A stretch of 64,000 nucleotides of DNA from JAKFDI01 sp036676235 (lineage in GTDB: Bacteria > Pseudomonadota > Gammaproteobacteria > Burkholderiales > Burkholderiaceae_C), in the NCBI GenBank assembly GCA_036676235.1, contig JAKFDI010000103.1, positions 1 to 64,000 of the forward strand, given 5' to 3'. Each line of letters starts with the position of its first letter. The stretch's first letter is position 1. The notes under the pieces are model-generated. The model had not been told where the DNA came from. It was given only the letters and a program-made list of their open reading frames with translations, and did not search any database. This document shows positions 28,160-36,762 of this stretch, piece after piece. A program made the position numbers and the translations under genes.

Positions 28160-28905
28160 TCGCCTTCCCCCAGGTAGGCGAGCTGCACCTCGGGGCTGCT
28201 GCGCACCGCCGCCGGCGTGTCGCTCGCGATCACGCGGCCGTTGACCATCACCGTGATGCGGTCGGCCACGCGGAACACGGCATCCATGTCGTGCTCCACC
28301 AGCAGGATGGCGTGGCCGTTCCTGAGTTCGGCCAGCAGCGCCAGCATGCGTTCGGATTCTTCGGCGCCCATGCCGGCGAGCGGTTCGTCGAGCAGCAGCA
28401 CCTGCGGGTCGCCGGCGAGGCACATGGCGATTTCAAGCTGGCGCTTCTGGCCGTGCGAGAGAGCGCCGGCAATCTGAGCGGCATGCGTCGACAGGCCGGC
28501 GCGTTGCAATGCCTCGTGCGCGGCACCGGTGCTGTCGGTGCAGCGCGCGGCCGGCTCCCACCACTGCCACGCACGCGGCCAGCGCGCTTGCGCGGCGAGG
28601 CGGCAGTTCTCGAACACGGTGAACGCCGGAAAGATGGTGTTGCGCTGGTAACTGCGCCCGAGCCCGGCACGCGCGCGCCGCGGCTGCGGCCAACGGGTGA
28701 CGTCTTCGCCGCGCAACTGCACGCGGCCGGCGCTCGGCGGCAGTTCACCGGATAGCAGGTTCACCACCGTCGACTTGCCCGCGCCGTTGGTGCCGATCAG
28801 CGCATGCAGGCTGCCGCGTTCCAGCGTGAGCGATACGCCGTCCACCGCGGCCAGCCCGCCGAAGCGGCGCGACAGGTCGGTGGCTTGCAGCAAGACTTCA
28901 CTCAT
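28156..28905 (-). CDS. livG: Branched-chain-type ABC transporter ATPase (LivG-like)
   Basis: A 249-residue ATP-binding subunit. Walker A is GTNGAGKST (about 38-46), the signature LSHGQKRQLEIAMCLAG, Walker B VLLLDEPLAGMG and the H-loop LLVEHDMD. It contains the BCA_ABC_TP-type C-terminal stretch (VQLAYLGEGE). It overlaps both neighbours by four bases (livM stop / livG ATG, livG stop / livF ATG), showing translational coupling. It pairs with LivF as the ATPase heterodimer of the aromatic-acid importer. Confidence 0.9.
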   Translation of the reverse strand: MSEVLLQATDLSRRFGGLAAVDGVSLTLERGSLHALIGTNGAGKSTVVNLLSGELPPSAGRVQLRGEDVTRWPQPRRARAGLGRSYQRNTIFPAFTVFENCRLAAQARWPRAWQWWEPAARCTDSTGAAHEALQRAGLSTHAAQIAGALSHGQKRQLEIAMCLAGDPQVLLLDEPLAGMGAEESERMLALLAELRNGHAILLVEHDMDAVFRVADRITVMVNGRVIASDTPAAVRSSPEVQLAYLGEGE

Positions 28906-29876
28906 CGCGCCGCCCTCCACAGCCGCAGACCGATCAGCCCGCGCGGCATGGTGGCGACGATGACGATGATGGCAAGGCCCAGCGTGAGCTGCCAATGCTT
29001 GGCGAAGCTGCCGAAGAGATCGTGCGACTGGAACACCTGCTGCATCACCGTGAACGCCAGTGCCCCCAGCATCGCGCCGCGCAGATGGCCGAGGCCCCCC
29101 AGCAGCACCATGATGAGCACCGCGCCGCTGTTGTGCCAGCTCACGATCTCGGGCGTGACGAAGCCGTCCTTCACCGCGTAGAAGAAGCCCGCCACGCCCG
29201 CGAGCATGGCCGAGAGGATGAAGGCCGAGAGCTTGTAGCCGTAGGTCGGAAAGCCCGCCGCGCGCATGCGCTGCTCGTTGGCCTTGATGCCGACCAGTGC
29301 ACGGCCCCAGCGGCTGCGCACCAGCACCGCCAGCAGCGCAAAGCACGCGATGAGCGCGGCCAGCACCACGTAGTACAGCGTGTGGCCGGCGTCCAGGTCG
29401 ATGGGCTGCCAGCCGAAGATCGACACGACGGGGCGGAAGTAGACGTAGATGCCGTCGCTGCCGCCGCCTACATCGGTGTCGTGGAACACGAAGTAGGCCA
29501 TCTGTGCAAAGGCGAGCGTGATCATGATGAAGTACACGCCCTTGGTGCGCAGCGACAACGCGCCCACGGCCGCCGCGTAGGCGCCCGCCAGCAGCATGGC
29601 CGCGGCCAGGGTGAACCACAGCGAAGCCGGCCCGTCCTGCGGCGAGAGCAGCGCCACCGCATACGCGCCGATGCCGAAGAAGGCCGCGTGGCCGAAGCAC
29701 ACGAGACCGGTCTGGCCGACGAGCAGCTCCAGGCTGAGCGCGAACATCGCGAGGATCATGATCTTCATCGCGAGGCCGATGTAGAACTCGCCGCCGAAGA
29801 GCGGAAAGGCGGCCAGCAGCGCGAAGGCGAGGGCGACCGGAATCGCCTTGGAGAGAAAGTCGCGGTTCATCGTCAT
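28902..29876 (-). CDS. livM: Branched-chain-type ABC transporter permease (LivM-like)
   Basis: A 324-residue permease with about eight membrane helices. The signature FGHAAFFGIGAYAVALL lies near residues 58-74, followed by the LivM region YFVFHDTDVGGGSDG. The start at 29876 (MTMNRDFLSK) overlaps the livH stop (ATGA); a second ATG lies two codons later. The operon is livH-livM-livG-livF. Confidence 0.9.
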   Translation of the reverse strand: MTMNRDFLSKAIPVALAFALLAAFPLFGGEFYIGLAMKIMILAMFALSLELLVGQTGLVCFGHAAFFGIGAYAVALLSPQDGPASLWFTLAAAMLLAGAYAAAVGALSLRTKGVYFIMITLAFAQMAYFVFHDTDVGGGSDGIYVYFRPVVSIFGWQPIDLDAGHTLYYVVLAALIACFALLAVLVRSRWGRALVGIKANEQRMRAAGFPTYGYKLSAFILSAMLAGVAGFFYAVKDGFVTPEIVSWHNSGAVLIMVLLGGLGHLRGAMLGALAFTVMQQVFQSHDLFGSFAKHWQLTLGLAIIVIVATMPRGLIGLRLWRAAR

Positions 29877-30754
29877 GCCGCCTTGAACAGCCCTTCGGGC
29901 TTCCACAGCAGCATCGCCGCCATCAGCACGTAGACCGCGACACCGGCCGCGGTCGGGAACAGCACCTTGCCGAAGGTATCGACGAAGCCGACCAGCAGCG
30001 CCGCAACGAACGCGCCCTTGATCGAGCCGATGCCGCCGATCACCACCACCACGAAGCAGATGATGAGCACGCTGCCGCCCATGCCCGGATAGACCGAGGA
30101 CACGGGCGCCGCGATCATGCCGGCCAGCGCCGCGAGCGCCACGCCCACGGCGAAGACGAGGCGGTACAGCAGCTTGATGTTCACGCCCATGGCCCGCACC
30201 ATCTCGCGGTTGCTGGCACCGGCGCGAATGCGCATGCCCAGGCGCGTTCGGGTGATCACCGCCCACATCGCAATCGCCACCGCCACGCACACGCCCGAGA
30301 TGAAGAGGCGGTAGACCGGGTAGCTCATCACGTCGCCGAGCGGGATGCTGCCGGTGAGCCACTCGGGCGCTGGCACGCCGTGCACGTCGTCACCGACGAG
30401 GATGCTGCGCAGTTCCTCGAACACGAGGATGAGGCCGTAGGTCATCAGCACCTGCTGCAGGTGTTCGCGCTCGTAGAGGTAGCTGAAGAACACCCATTCG
30501 AGCAGGTAGCCGAGCAGCACCGACAGCGTGATGCCGAGCGCGAGCGTCGTGAAGAACCCGCCGCCGAGCCAGCGCTCGGCAATGGGTGCGAGCGCGTAGG
30601 CCATGTACGCGCCGATCATGTAGAAGCTGCCGTGCGCGAGGTTGATCACGCCCATGATCCCGAAGATCAGCGTGAGGCCGGAGGCAACGAGGAACAGCAG
30701 CAGCCCGTATTGCAGGGCGTTCAGGCACTGGATGAGGAAGGTGGGGAAGTCCAC
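29873..30754 (-). CDS. livH: Branched-chain-type ABC transporter permease (LivH-like)
   Basis: A 293-residue permease with about eight membrane helices, with GIMGVINLAHGSFYMIGAYM (family signature) and VIGGIGSIKGAFVAALLVG. The start is probably GTG at 30754, giving the standard N-terminus VDFPTFLIQCLNALQYG. An ATG at 30931 exists but would translate the palindromic repeat region upstream and add 59 residues lacking family similarity. No strong Shine-Dalgarno precedes the GTG. It is separated from the binding-protein gene by 327 bases containing nested inverted repeats. Confidence 0.85.
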   Translation of the reverse strand: MDFPTFLIQCLNALQYGLLLFLVASGLTLIFGIMGVINLAHGSFYMIGAYMAYALAPIAERWLGGGFFTTLALGITLSVLLGYLLEWVFFSYLYEREHLQQVLMTYGLILVFEELRSILVGDDVHGVPAPEWLTGSIPLGDVMSYPVYRLFISGVCVAVAIAMWAVITRTRLGMRIRAGASNREMVRAMGVNIKLLYRLVFAVGVALAALAGMIAAPVSSVYPGMGGSVLIICFVVVVIGGIGSIKGAFVAALLVGFVDTFGKVLFPTAAGVAVYVLMAAMLLWKPEGLFKAA

Positions 30755-30850
30755 GCGGGTCAGGGCAAGGGTGGAAGAACGGGTGCTTGGTGATGCGGCC
30801 GAGGTGGGCGGGCGTGATGGTCCCACAGGTGTCTCGCTCGGCCCCCCACC

Positions 30851-31030
30851 CCGTTCGCCCTGAGCCTGTCGAAGGGCTGTGCGCCGAATCCACCCTCCGT
30901 TCGCCCTGAGGTATCGAAGGGCCTTCAGCACGGGGACGGGCTTCGATACCTCAGCCCGAACGGGGTTGGGTCGGCTCGCAGCCCTTCGACAGGCTCAGGG
31001 CGAACGGGAGCGTGCCTCAGGGCGAACGGA
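30851..31030. repeat. Nested inverted repeats (TTCGCCCTGAG family) before livH
   Basis: The spacer between the binding-protein gene (ends 31082) and livH contains a perfect 28-base inverted repeat: 30851-30878 and 30980-31007. Nested inside is a second pair, 30897-30922 and 30938-30963, with four mismatches in a 26-base arm. A partial unit (CTCAGGGCGAACGG) follows at 31017-31030, and another lies at 118-131. The whole can fold into a cruciform or a long mRNA stem. No gene is seen in this stretch. Confidence 0.9.
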
Positions 31031-31081
31031 GCAGAGGCACGGCGGGCAGATCGAACGCAACCTGCCCGCCGCCCCGTCTCA

Positions 31082-32242
31082 TCACATCTTGCAGCCGCGC
31101 CCCGGATCGGCCAGCGCCTTCACGGCCACGCCCATGCTCTTGTTCTCCTTGCCTTCGACCTTGCGCAGGTAGATGTCCTGCACCGGGTTGTGCGACTTGG
31201 AGATGGTGAACGGGCCGCGCGGGCTGTCGATCTTGGCCTTCTCGAGCGCGTCCGAGAACTGCTTCTTCTTGCTCACGTCACCCTTCACGGCGGCGAGGCC
31301 GATGCCCAGCATCTGCGCCGCGTCGTAGCCCTGCACGGCATACACGTCGGGCTGCATCTTGTAGGTCTTGGCGTAGGCGGTGCGGAAGGCGTTGTCGCGC
31401 GGTGTGTTCAGGCCGTCGGCGTAGTGCAGCGTGGTCTGCAGGCCTTGCGCGGCGTCGCCCTGTGCGTCGAGCGTGCCGTCGGTCAGGAAGCCGGCGCCAT
31501 ACAGCGGAACGCTGTTCTTCAGCCCCGCGGCCGCGTAGTCCTTGACGAACTTCACCGCGCCGCCGCCGGCGAAGAAGGTGTACACCGCGTCGGGCTTGGC
31601 CGCGGCAATCTGCGTCAGCAGCGCCTGGAACTCCACGTTCGGGAACGGCACGAAGAGCATCTCCGTCACCTTGCCGCCGTTCTTCTCGAAGGCTTCCTTG
31701 AAGCCGTTGACCGACTCCTCGCCGGCCGCGTACTTCCAGGTGATGGTGATCGCCTTCTTGTGCCCTTGCTTGGCCACCACCTCGCCCATGGCGTAGGCCG
31801 GCTGCCAGTTCGAGAACGAGCTGCGGAAGATGTTCTCGGCGCACATCGGGCCGGTGACGGCGTTGGCGCCGGCGTTGGGCACGATCATCAGCGTGTCGCT
31901 GTCCTTGGCGGCCTTGGCCATCGCCATCGCCACGCCCGAGTGCACGGTGCCGATGATCACGTCGACGTTGTCGCGCTTGATGAGCTTGTTGACGTTCTCG
32001 GTGGCCTTGGACGGGTCGGACTCGTCGTCCACCTTCACGAACTGGATCTCGCGCCCGCCCAGCTTGCCGCCCTTTTCGTCGACGTAGAGCTTGAAGCCGT
32101 TCTCGATGGCGGTGCCGAGTGCGGCGTAGGTGCCGGTGTAGGGCAGCATGAAGCCGACCTTGAGCTTGTCGCCCTGGGCCTGCGCTGCAACGCAGGTGAG
32201 CAGTGCGGCCGTGGCCAGCAGTGTGCGGGTGGCGGTGTTCAT
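31082..32242 (-). CDS. ABC transporter periplasmic substrate-binding protein (Leu/Ile/Val-type)
   Basis: A 386-residue type I periplasmic binding protein with a signal peptide (about residues 1-22, LLTCVAAQAQ). The mature start KLKVGFMLPYTGTYAALGTA is typical of the LivK-like family, with the conserved DDESDPSKATENV region. By context in the bclA operon it probably binds benzoate or a similar aromatic carboxylate. Its ATG overlaps the upstream hydrolase stop (ATGA). The long palindromic spacer downstream may attenuate read-through into livHMGF and allow excess binding protein. Confidence 0.9.
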   Translation of the reverse strand: MNTATRTLLATAALLTCVAAQAQGDKLKVGFMLPYTGTYAALGTAIENGFKLYVDEKGGKLGGREIQFVKVDDESDPSKATENVNKLIKRDNVDVIIGTVHSGVAMAMAKAAKDSDTLMIVPNAGANAVTGPMCAENIFRSSFSNWQPAYAMGEVVAKQGHKKAITITWKYAAGEESVNGFKEAFEKNGGKVTEMLFVPFPNVEFQALLTQIAAAKPDAVYTFFAGGGAVKFVKDYAAAGLKNSVPLYGAGFLTDGTLDAQGDAAQGLQTTLHYADGLNTPRDNAFRTAYAKTYKMQPDVYAVQGYDAAQMLGIGLAAVKGDVSKKKQFSDALEKAKIDSPRGPFTISKSHNPVQDIYLRKVEGKENKSMGVAVKALADPGRGCKM

Positions 32243-33054
32243 GTCGTCGTCTCCTGGGGTTGGGATGTGATGTGGTCGATGAATTCGCGCGTGGCGTCGA
32301 CCACGCGCTCGGGTTGATCGCGGTGCGCCGAATGACCGCAGGCGGCCATTGTCAGCAGCCGTGTGCCCGGCACCACTCGGGCGATTCCCTCGATTTGCGC
32401 GAGCGTGCCGTAGGGGTCATCCAGGCCCTGCATGGCGAGCACAGGGCATTGGATGCGCGGCAGCAGCGCCTCGATGTTCCAGTGCACGAAGGCGGGCGCG
32501 AGCCAGATGTCGTTCCAGCCCCAGAAGGCGGAGTCGACGTCGGCGTGGTGCTTGGCCAGGCGCGGTCGCAGGTCGGTGCCGCCGAGGTAGGCCTCGCGCG
32601 CGTCGCGGATGCTTGCGAGGCCGAACGCCTCGACGAAGATGTGCGGCGCCAGCACCACCGCCCCGGCCATGCGCGCGCTGAAGTGCGCCGCGTGGATGAG
32701 CGTGATGGAGCCGCCGTCGCTGTGGCCGAAGAGCACATAGGGCGTGCGCACGTCGAGCGCATCGAGCACGGCCGGCAGCAGCTCGAGCGCCTGCGCGTGC
32801 ATGTAGTCCACGCCCCAGTGCTCGTCGCTCGCGCGCGGCGTGGAGCGGCCGTAGCCGGGGCGCGAATACACGAGGCCGCGCCGGCCGAGCGATTCGCACA
32901 TGAGCGCGGGGAAGTCCTTCCACGCCGACACCGAGCCGAGGCCCTCGTGCAGGAACACGATCACCGGGCCGGGCGCATCGGCGGGGCCGACCCAGGCGAA
33001 CTCGATCTCGAAGCGGCGGCCCGCTGCCGCCACGTTCACGGTCTGCGCGCTCAT
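32239..33054 (-). CDS. Alpha/beta hydrolase in the benzoate operon
   Basis: A 271-residue alpha/beta-hydrolase. The nucleophile elbow is FGHSDGGS (about residues 97-104) with serine as nucleophile, the oxyanion region VIFLHEGLGS lies near 29-38, and the catalytic histidine is in ACGHSAHRDQP near the end. Substrates could be a CoA ester or a lactone formed in benzoate degradation; similar genes are often found in box clusters, but no activity can be assigned. It overlaps bclA and the binding-protein gene by four bases each. Confidence 0.85.
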   Translation of the reverse strand: MSAQTVNVAAAGRRFEIEFAWVGPADAPGPVIVFLHEGLGSVSAWKDFPALMCESLGRRGLVYSRPGYGRSTPRASDEHWGVDYMHAQALELLPAVLDALDVRTPYVLFGHSDGGSITLIHAAHFSARMAGAVVLAPHIFVEAFGLASIRDAREAYLGGTDLRPRLAKHHADVDSAFWGWNDIWLAPAFVHWNIEALLPRIQCPVLAMQGLDDPYGTLAQIEGIARVVPGTRLLTMAACGHSAHRDQPERVVDATREFIDHITSQPQETTT

Positions 33055-34649
33055 CGGCCGGCGTGCTTTTCCGCGTCCCGCTTCTCTGAATCACGAAGAC
33101 GGAAGCGCTGGATCTTGCCCGTGGCCGTCTTGGGCAGCTCGTCCACGAAGGCAAGCAGCCGTGGGTACTTGTGCGGCGCGAGCCGCGACTTGACGAAGGT
33201 CTTCAGCTCGTCGGCCAGCGCCTCGCCGGCATGGGTGCTGTCCTTGAGCACCACGAAGGCCTTGGCGCGCGTGAGCCCCTGTTCGTTGACACCGATCACC
33301 GCCGCTTCGAGCACGGCGGGGTGCTGCATCAGCGTGGATTCCACCTCGAAGGGCGAGACGTACTGGCCGCTCACCTTGAGCATGTCGTCGCTGCGCCCGG
33401 CGTAGACGTAGTAGCCGTCGGCGTCGCGGCTGTACTTGTCGCCGCTCTTGGTCCAGGCGCCCTGGAAGGTCTCGCGGGTCTTGTCGCGGTTGCCCCAGTA
33501 CATGAGCGCCGACGACGGACCCTTGATGTAGAGATCGCCCACTTCGTCGGCGCCTTCGAGCACGCGGCCGTGCTCGTCGCGCAGCTCGACCTCGTAGCCG
33601 GGCACGGGCTTGCCGGTGCTGCCGTAGCGCACGTCGCCGGGGCGGTTGGAAATGAAGATGTGCAGCATCTCGGTGGAGCCGATGCCGTCGATGATCTCGG
33701 CGCCGAAATGCGCGGTGAAGCGTTCGCCGATCTCGCGCGGCAGCGCCTCGCCGGCCGAAGAGCACAGGCGCAACGCCACCTCGTGCTTCGGCGGCAGCTT
33801 GGGCGAGGCCAGCATGCCCGCATAGCCGGTCGGCGCGCCGAAGAACACGGTGGGCCGGTGCGTCGTCCAGCGCTTGAAGCAGGCGTCGGGCGTCGGCCGC
33901 TCGGCCATCAGCACCACAGTCGCGCCCACCGACAGCGGAAAGCTCAGCGCATTGCCCAGCCCGTAGGCGAAGAACAGCTTGGCGGCCGAGAAGCACACGT
34001 CGGATTCGGTCAGGCCCAGCACCGGCTGCGCGTACAGCGCCGCCGTGGCGTAGAGGTTGCCGTGGGTGTGCACCGCGCCCTTGGGCCGGCCGGTGGAGCC
34101 GGAGGAATAGAGCCAGAAGCCGATGTCGTCGCGGCCGGTGTCGGCGGCCGATTCGAGCGCCGTCTGCGCATCGATCCACGCGCCGAAGGCCTGCGCACCA
34201 GCGGGCAGGGCCGCATCGCCGGAGACGATCAGCTGCTTCACCTCATGGCCGCCGCCTTCCATTGCCGCCTGCAGCGTCGGCAGCAGCGCGCCCGACACCA
34301 GCGCGGCCTGCGCGCGGCTGTGGGCCAGCATGTAGGCGTAGTCGGCGGTGGTGAGCAGCGTGTTCACGGCGACGGGCACCACGCCGGCGTAGAGGCAGCC
34401 GAGAAAGGCCACCGGCCAGTCGTTGCCGTCGTGCATCAGCAGCAGCACACGTTCCTCGCGGCGCAAGCCCAGCGCCGCGAGGCCTGCGGCGCATCGACGA
34501 ACCCGCTCGGCCAGATCGCCGTAGCTCAGCGTGCCGGCGTCGTCGATGTAGGCCGGTTTCGCCGCGCGCGGCCCGTTGATCTCGATCAGATGCCGGGCGA
34601 AATTGAAGCGTTCCGGGGCGGTGCTGTCGGCGGCGAGGCTGGCGCTCAT
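33051..34649 (-). CDS. bclA: Benzoate-CoA ligase
   Basis: A 532-residue acyl-adenylate-forming ligase that activates benzoate with ATP and CoA to benzoyl-CoA, the first step of the box pathway. The P-loop-like motif YSSGSTGRPKG (about residues 173-183) and the C-terminal catalytic-lysine motif PKTATGKIQRFRLR are present, with GIGSTEMLHIFISN characteristic of benzoate-CoA ligases. The start at 34649 (MSASLAAD) is preferred to an upstream ATG at 34763, which would cross the promoter. It is first in the minus-strand operon and divergent from boxR. Confidence 0.93.
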   Translation of the reverse strand: MSASLAADSTAPERFNFARHLIEINGPRAAKPAYIDDAGTLSYGDLAERVRRCAAGLAALGLRREERVLLLMHDGNDWPVAFLGCLYAGVVPVAVNTLLTTADYAYMLAHSRAQAALVSGALLPTLQAAMEGGGHEVKQLIVSGDAALPAGAQAFGAWIDAQTALESAADTGRDDIGFWLYSSGSTGRPKGAVHTHGNLYATAALYAQPVLGLTESDVCFSAAKLFFAYGLGNALSFPLSVGATVVLMAERPTPDACFKRWTTHRPTVFFGAPTGYAGMLASPKLPPKHEVALRLCSSAGEALPREIGERFTAHFGAEIIDGIGSTEMLHIFISNRPGDVRYGSTGKPVPGYEVELRDEHGRVLEGADEVGDLYIKGPSSALMYWGNRDKTRETFQGAWTKSGDKYSRDADGYYVYAGRSDDMLKVSGQYVSPFEVESTLMQHPAVLEAAVIGVNEQGLTRAKAFVVLKDSTHAGEALADELKTFVKSRLAPHKYPRLLAFVDELPKTATGKIQRFRLRDSEKRDAEKHAGR

Positions 34650-34719
34650 GCTGGATCTCCGTATCTCCGCAGTTGCGATCCACCGGTTTGTGACCTGGCG
34701 CAAGGCAACTTGTGGAAAT

Positions 34720-34780
34720 TTAATGCATGAACGAAACTTAGCTGCTACGCTACGCGGCGTCAAGCAATATATTGCATATC
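34720..34780. promoter_or_regulatory. boxR/bclA divergent promoter with BoxR-like sites
   Basis: Between the divergent starts (34649 and 34797) lie AATGCATGAA at 34722-34731 and TCAAGCAAT at 34760-34768, followed by ATTGCATAT (34771-34779). The first two blocks are the halves of the 16-base sequence TCAAGCAATGCATGAA found near boxC. TGCA cores occur at 34724-34727 and 34773-34776. The region is AT-rich compared with its surroundings. Control of both directions by BoxR is inferred. Confidence 0.6.
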
Positions 34781-34796
34781 GGGGTTAGCACTGAGC

Positions 34797-35717
34797 ATGG
34801 ACGACCTGGACCTGCCGCTCGCCGAGCGCGCCCCCGCCGAGCCGCGTGCCGGCGGCGAGCGCGATCCATTCCTCGCCGCACTGGGCGAGCAGGTGCGCTC
34901 GCTGCGCGCACGCCGCGGCATGACGCGCCGGGCGCTGTCCATCGCCTCGGAAGTCTCCGAACGCCACCTCGCCAACCTGGAACTCGGGGTGGGCAACGCC
35001 TCCATCCTGGTGCTTCGCCAGGTGGCGCGCGCGCTCGGCTGCGAACTCGCTGAACTGCTGGGCGACGAGACCGCCGGCTCGCCCGAATGGCTGCTCATCC
35101 GCGACCTGCTGCGCGGGCGCAGCGACGATGACCTGCGCCGCGGCCGCCTTGCCCTGACCGAGCTTTACGGCCAGGCCGGCCCGCCCGATGCGCGGCTCGC
35201 CCGCATCGCGCTCATCGGCCTGCGCGGCGCCGGCAAGTCCACCCTCGGCCAGATGCTGGCCGATGACCTGGACGTGCCCTTCGTCGAACTCAACCGCGAG
35301 ATCGAGCGCGTGGCCGGCTGCGGCCTCGGCGAGATCCACAACCTGCTCGGCCCCGCCGCCTACCGCCGCTACGAACGCCGCGCGCTGGAAGAGACGATCC
35401 AGCTCTACCCCGACGCCGTGATCGCGACGCCCGGCGGCGTGGTGTCTGATCCGGCCAACTTCAACCTGCTGCTGGCGCATTGCTACACCGTGTGGCTCAA
35501 GGCGAGCCCCGAGGAGCACATGCAGCGCGTCGTCGCCCAGGGCGACCTGCGCCCGATGGCCGGCAACCAGGAGGCGATGGACGACCTCAAGCGCATCCTC
35601 GCCGGGCGCGCGGCGTTCTATGGCAAGGCGGACATGAGCTTCGACACCAGCGGCCGCAGTCGCGAGGCGGCCTATGCGGCGTTCCGGCAGGCCTTGCGCG
35701 GCTCATTGGGGCGCTGA
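34797..35717 (+). CDS. boxR: BoxR-type transcriptional regulator (HTH-XRE fused to shikimate-kinase-like domain)
   Basis: A 306-residue regulator of the BoxR/BzdR family. An XRE helix-turn-helix lies at about residues 29-85 (RRALSIASEVSERHLANLELG), a linker follows, then a shikimate-kinase-like domain with a P-loop GLRGAGKST at about 140-149. In characterised relatives the kinase-like domain binds benzoyl-CoA and relieves repression of the benzoate genes. It is divergent from bclA across a 147-base spacer holding candidate operators, and a matching site precedes boxC. Confidence 0.93.
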   Translation: MDDLDLPLAERAPAEPRAGGERDPFLAALGEQVRSLRARRGMTRRALSIASEVSERHLANLELGVGNASILVLRQVARALGCELAELLGDETAGSPEWLLIRDLLRGRSDDDLRRGRLALTELYGQAGPPDARLARIALIGLRGAGKSTLGQMLADDLDVPFVELNREIERVAGCGLGEIHNLLGPAAYRRYERRALEETIQLYPDAVIATPGGVVSDPANFNLLLAHCYTVWLKASPEEHMQRVVAQGDLRPMAGNQEAMDDLKRILAGRAAFYGKADMSFDTSGRSREAAYAAFRQALRGSLGR

Positions 35718-35795
35718 CTCCGGGCTTGCCCGCCACAACCGGCGGGAACACCGGCATGCAGCATGTTGCGTAAGCCTTCGCTCGCGCCGCGATGT

Positions 35796-36602
35796 CTACC
35801 GCGTTGGCGTGCCCTCGGCGAGCCAATCGAGCACGGCCCTGTTGAACGCCTCGGTCTGCCGACGCATCACCCAGTGGCCGGTCTCCAGCGCCACGACCCG
35901 GCTGCCGGCGCGTCCGGCCAGCGCGTCGGCCCACTGCGGCGAATGGAACATGAAGGGCTTGCGCCGGCCGTAGAAGTACAGCATCGGGCAGGGCGGATCG
36001 AAGCGGGCGCGCTGCTTGTACGAGCCATGGCTGCCGGTCCAGGCGATGTCGTACGGATAGTTCATGCACGAGCCGACGAGCCGCGCCTCGGCCGGTGCCC
36101 GGGCCAGCCGGGCCATGCGGCGCGTCATGGCATCGCCCAAGCGCCCGCCGATGCGCCACGCCAGCACCAGCCACCACTGGTAGGCCAGCGTCATGGCGCG
36201 CGCCCTCCAGTCGAGCGAACGCACGTGGGCGGCCGATCCGGCGTCGCCGATGTCCACGCCGACGATGCGCTGCACGCGCGACGGATGGCGCATCGCGAAC
36301 TCGTAGCCAAAAGCGCAGCCCCAGTCGTGCAGCAGCAGGATCACCGGTCGCGCGGGTGAGGCCGCGTTTACCACCGCTGCGATGAACGCCACCGTCTCGT
36401 CCAGCGACACCGCCCGCCGCGGCTTGGCCACGTCGAAGCCCGGCAGCGTGAAGCGCATGCAGCGGTACTGCGCTTTGAAGGCATCGACCTGCGCGTCCCA
36501 GAGCCGATAGGTGTCGGGCCAGCCATGCACCATGACGATGGTGTCGGCGCCGTCGCCTTCCACGTGCACGGCGATGCCGTCGATCTCGAAGGAGGTTGTC
36601 AT
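35796..36602 (-). CDS. Alpha/beta hydrolase with aspartate nucleophile (epoxide hydrolase-like)
   Basis: A 268-residue alpha/beta-hydrolase. The nucleophile elbow reads LLHDWGCAFG (about residues 107-116), so the nucleophile is aspartate, as in epoxide hydrolases and haloalkane dehalogenases, not serine. The oxyanion motif HGWPDTYRLW (about 25-34) and the catalytic histidine in LETGHWVM also fit. It is co-located with the box genes but transcribed toward boxR's 3' end. A role in hydrolysing epoxide by-products of the box pathway is a speculation. The tRNA gene starts about 50 bases upstream. Confidence 0.8.
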   Translation of the reverse strand: MTTSFEIDGIAVHVEGDGADTIVMVHGWPDTYRLWDAQVDAFKAQYRCMRFTLPGFDVAKPRRAVSLDETVAFIAAVVNAASPARPVILLLHDWGCAFGYEFAMRHPSRVQRIVGVDIGDAGSAAHVRSLDWRARAMTLAYQWWLVLAWRIGGRLGDAMTRRMARLARAPAEARLVGSCMNYPYDIAWTGSHGSYKQRARFDPPCPMLYFYGRRKPFMFHSPQWADALAGRAGSRVVALETGHWVMRRQTEAFNRAVLDWLAEGTPTR

Positions 36603-36652
36603 GGCGACGCTTGGAAGGGCGAGTGGCGCATGGGCCGGGCGGCCCGTCGCGC

Positions 36653-36727
36653 TGGTCCCGCCGGCAGGAATTGAACCTGCATTTGCCGCTTAGGAGGCGG
36701 CCGTTCTATCCATTGAACTACGGCGAG
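36653..36727 (-). tRNA. tRNA-Arg, anticodon CCU
   Basis: The minus strand folds as a tRNA: a 7-bp acceptor stem (CTCGCCG with CGGCGGG, one U-G pair), D-stem GTTC/GAAC, anticodon stem GCCGC/GCGGC with loop CTCCTAA (anticodon CCU, reading AGG), and T-stem GCAGG/CCTGC with loop TTCAATT. Discriminator A and an encoded CCA (36655-36653) follow. It lies in the short spacer between the hydrolase and tamB. Confidence 0.93.
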
Positions 36728-36762
36728 CGGGGCGCGGAATTCTCGCATGCGACCTGCGCGGC

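Noticed and set aside
30755..30931. ATG start for livH at 30931
   Set aside because: It would translate the palindromic repeat; the GTG at 30754 gives the family's N-terminus.
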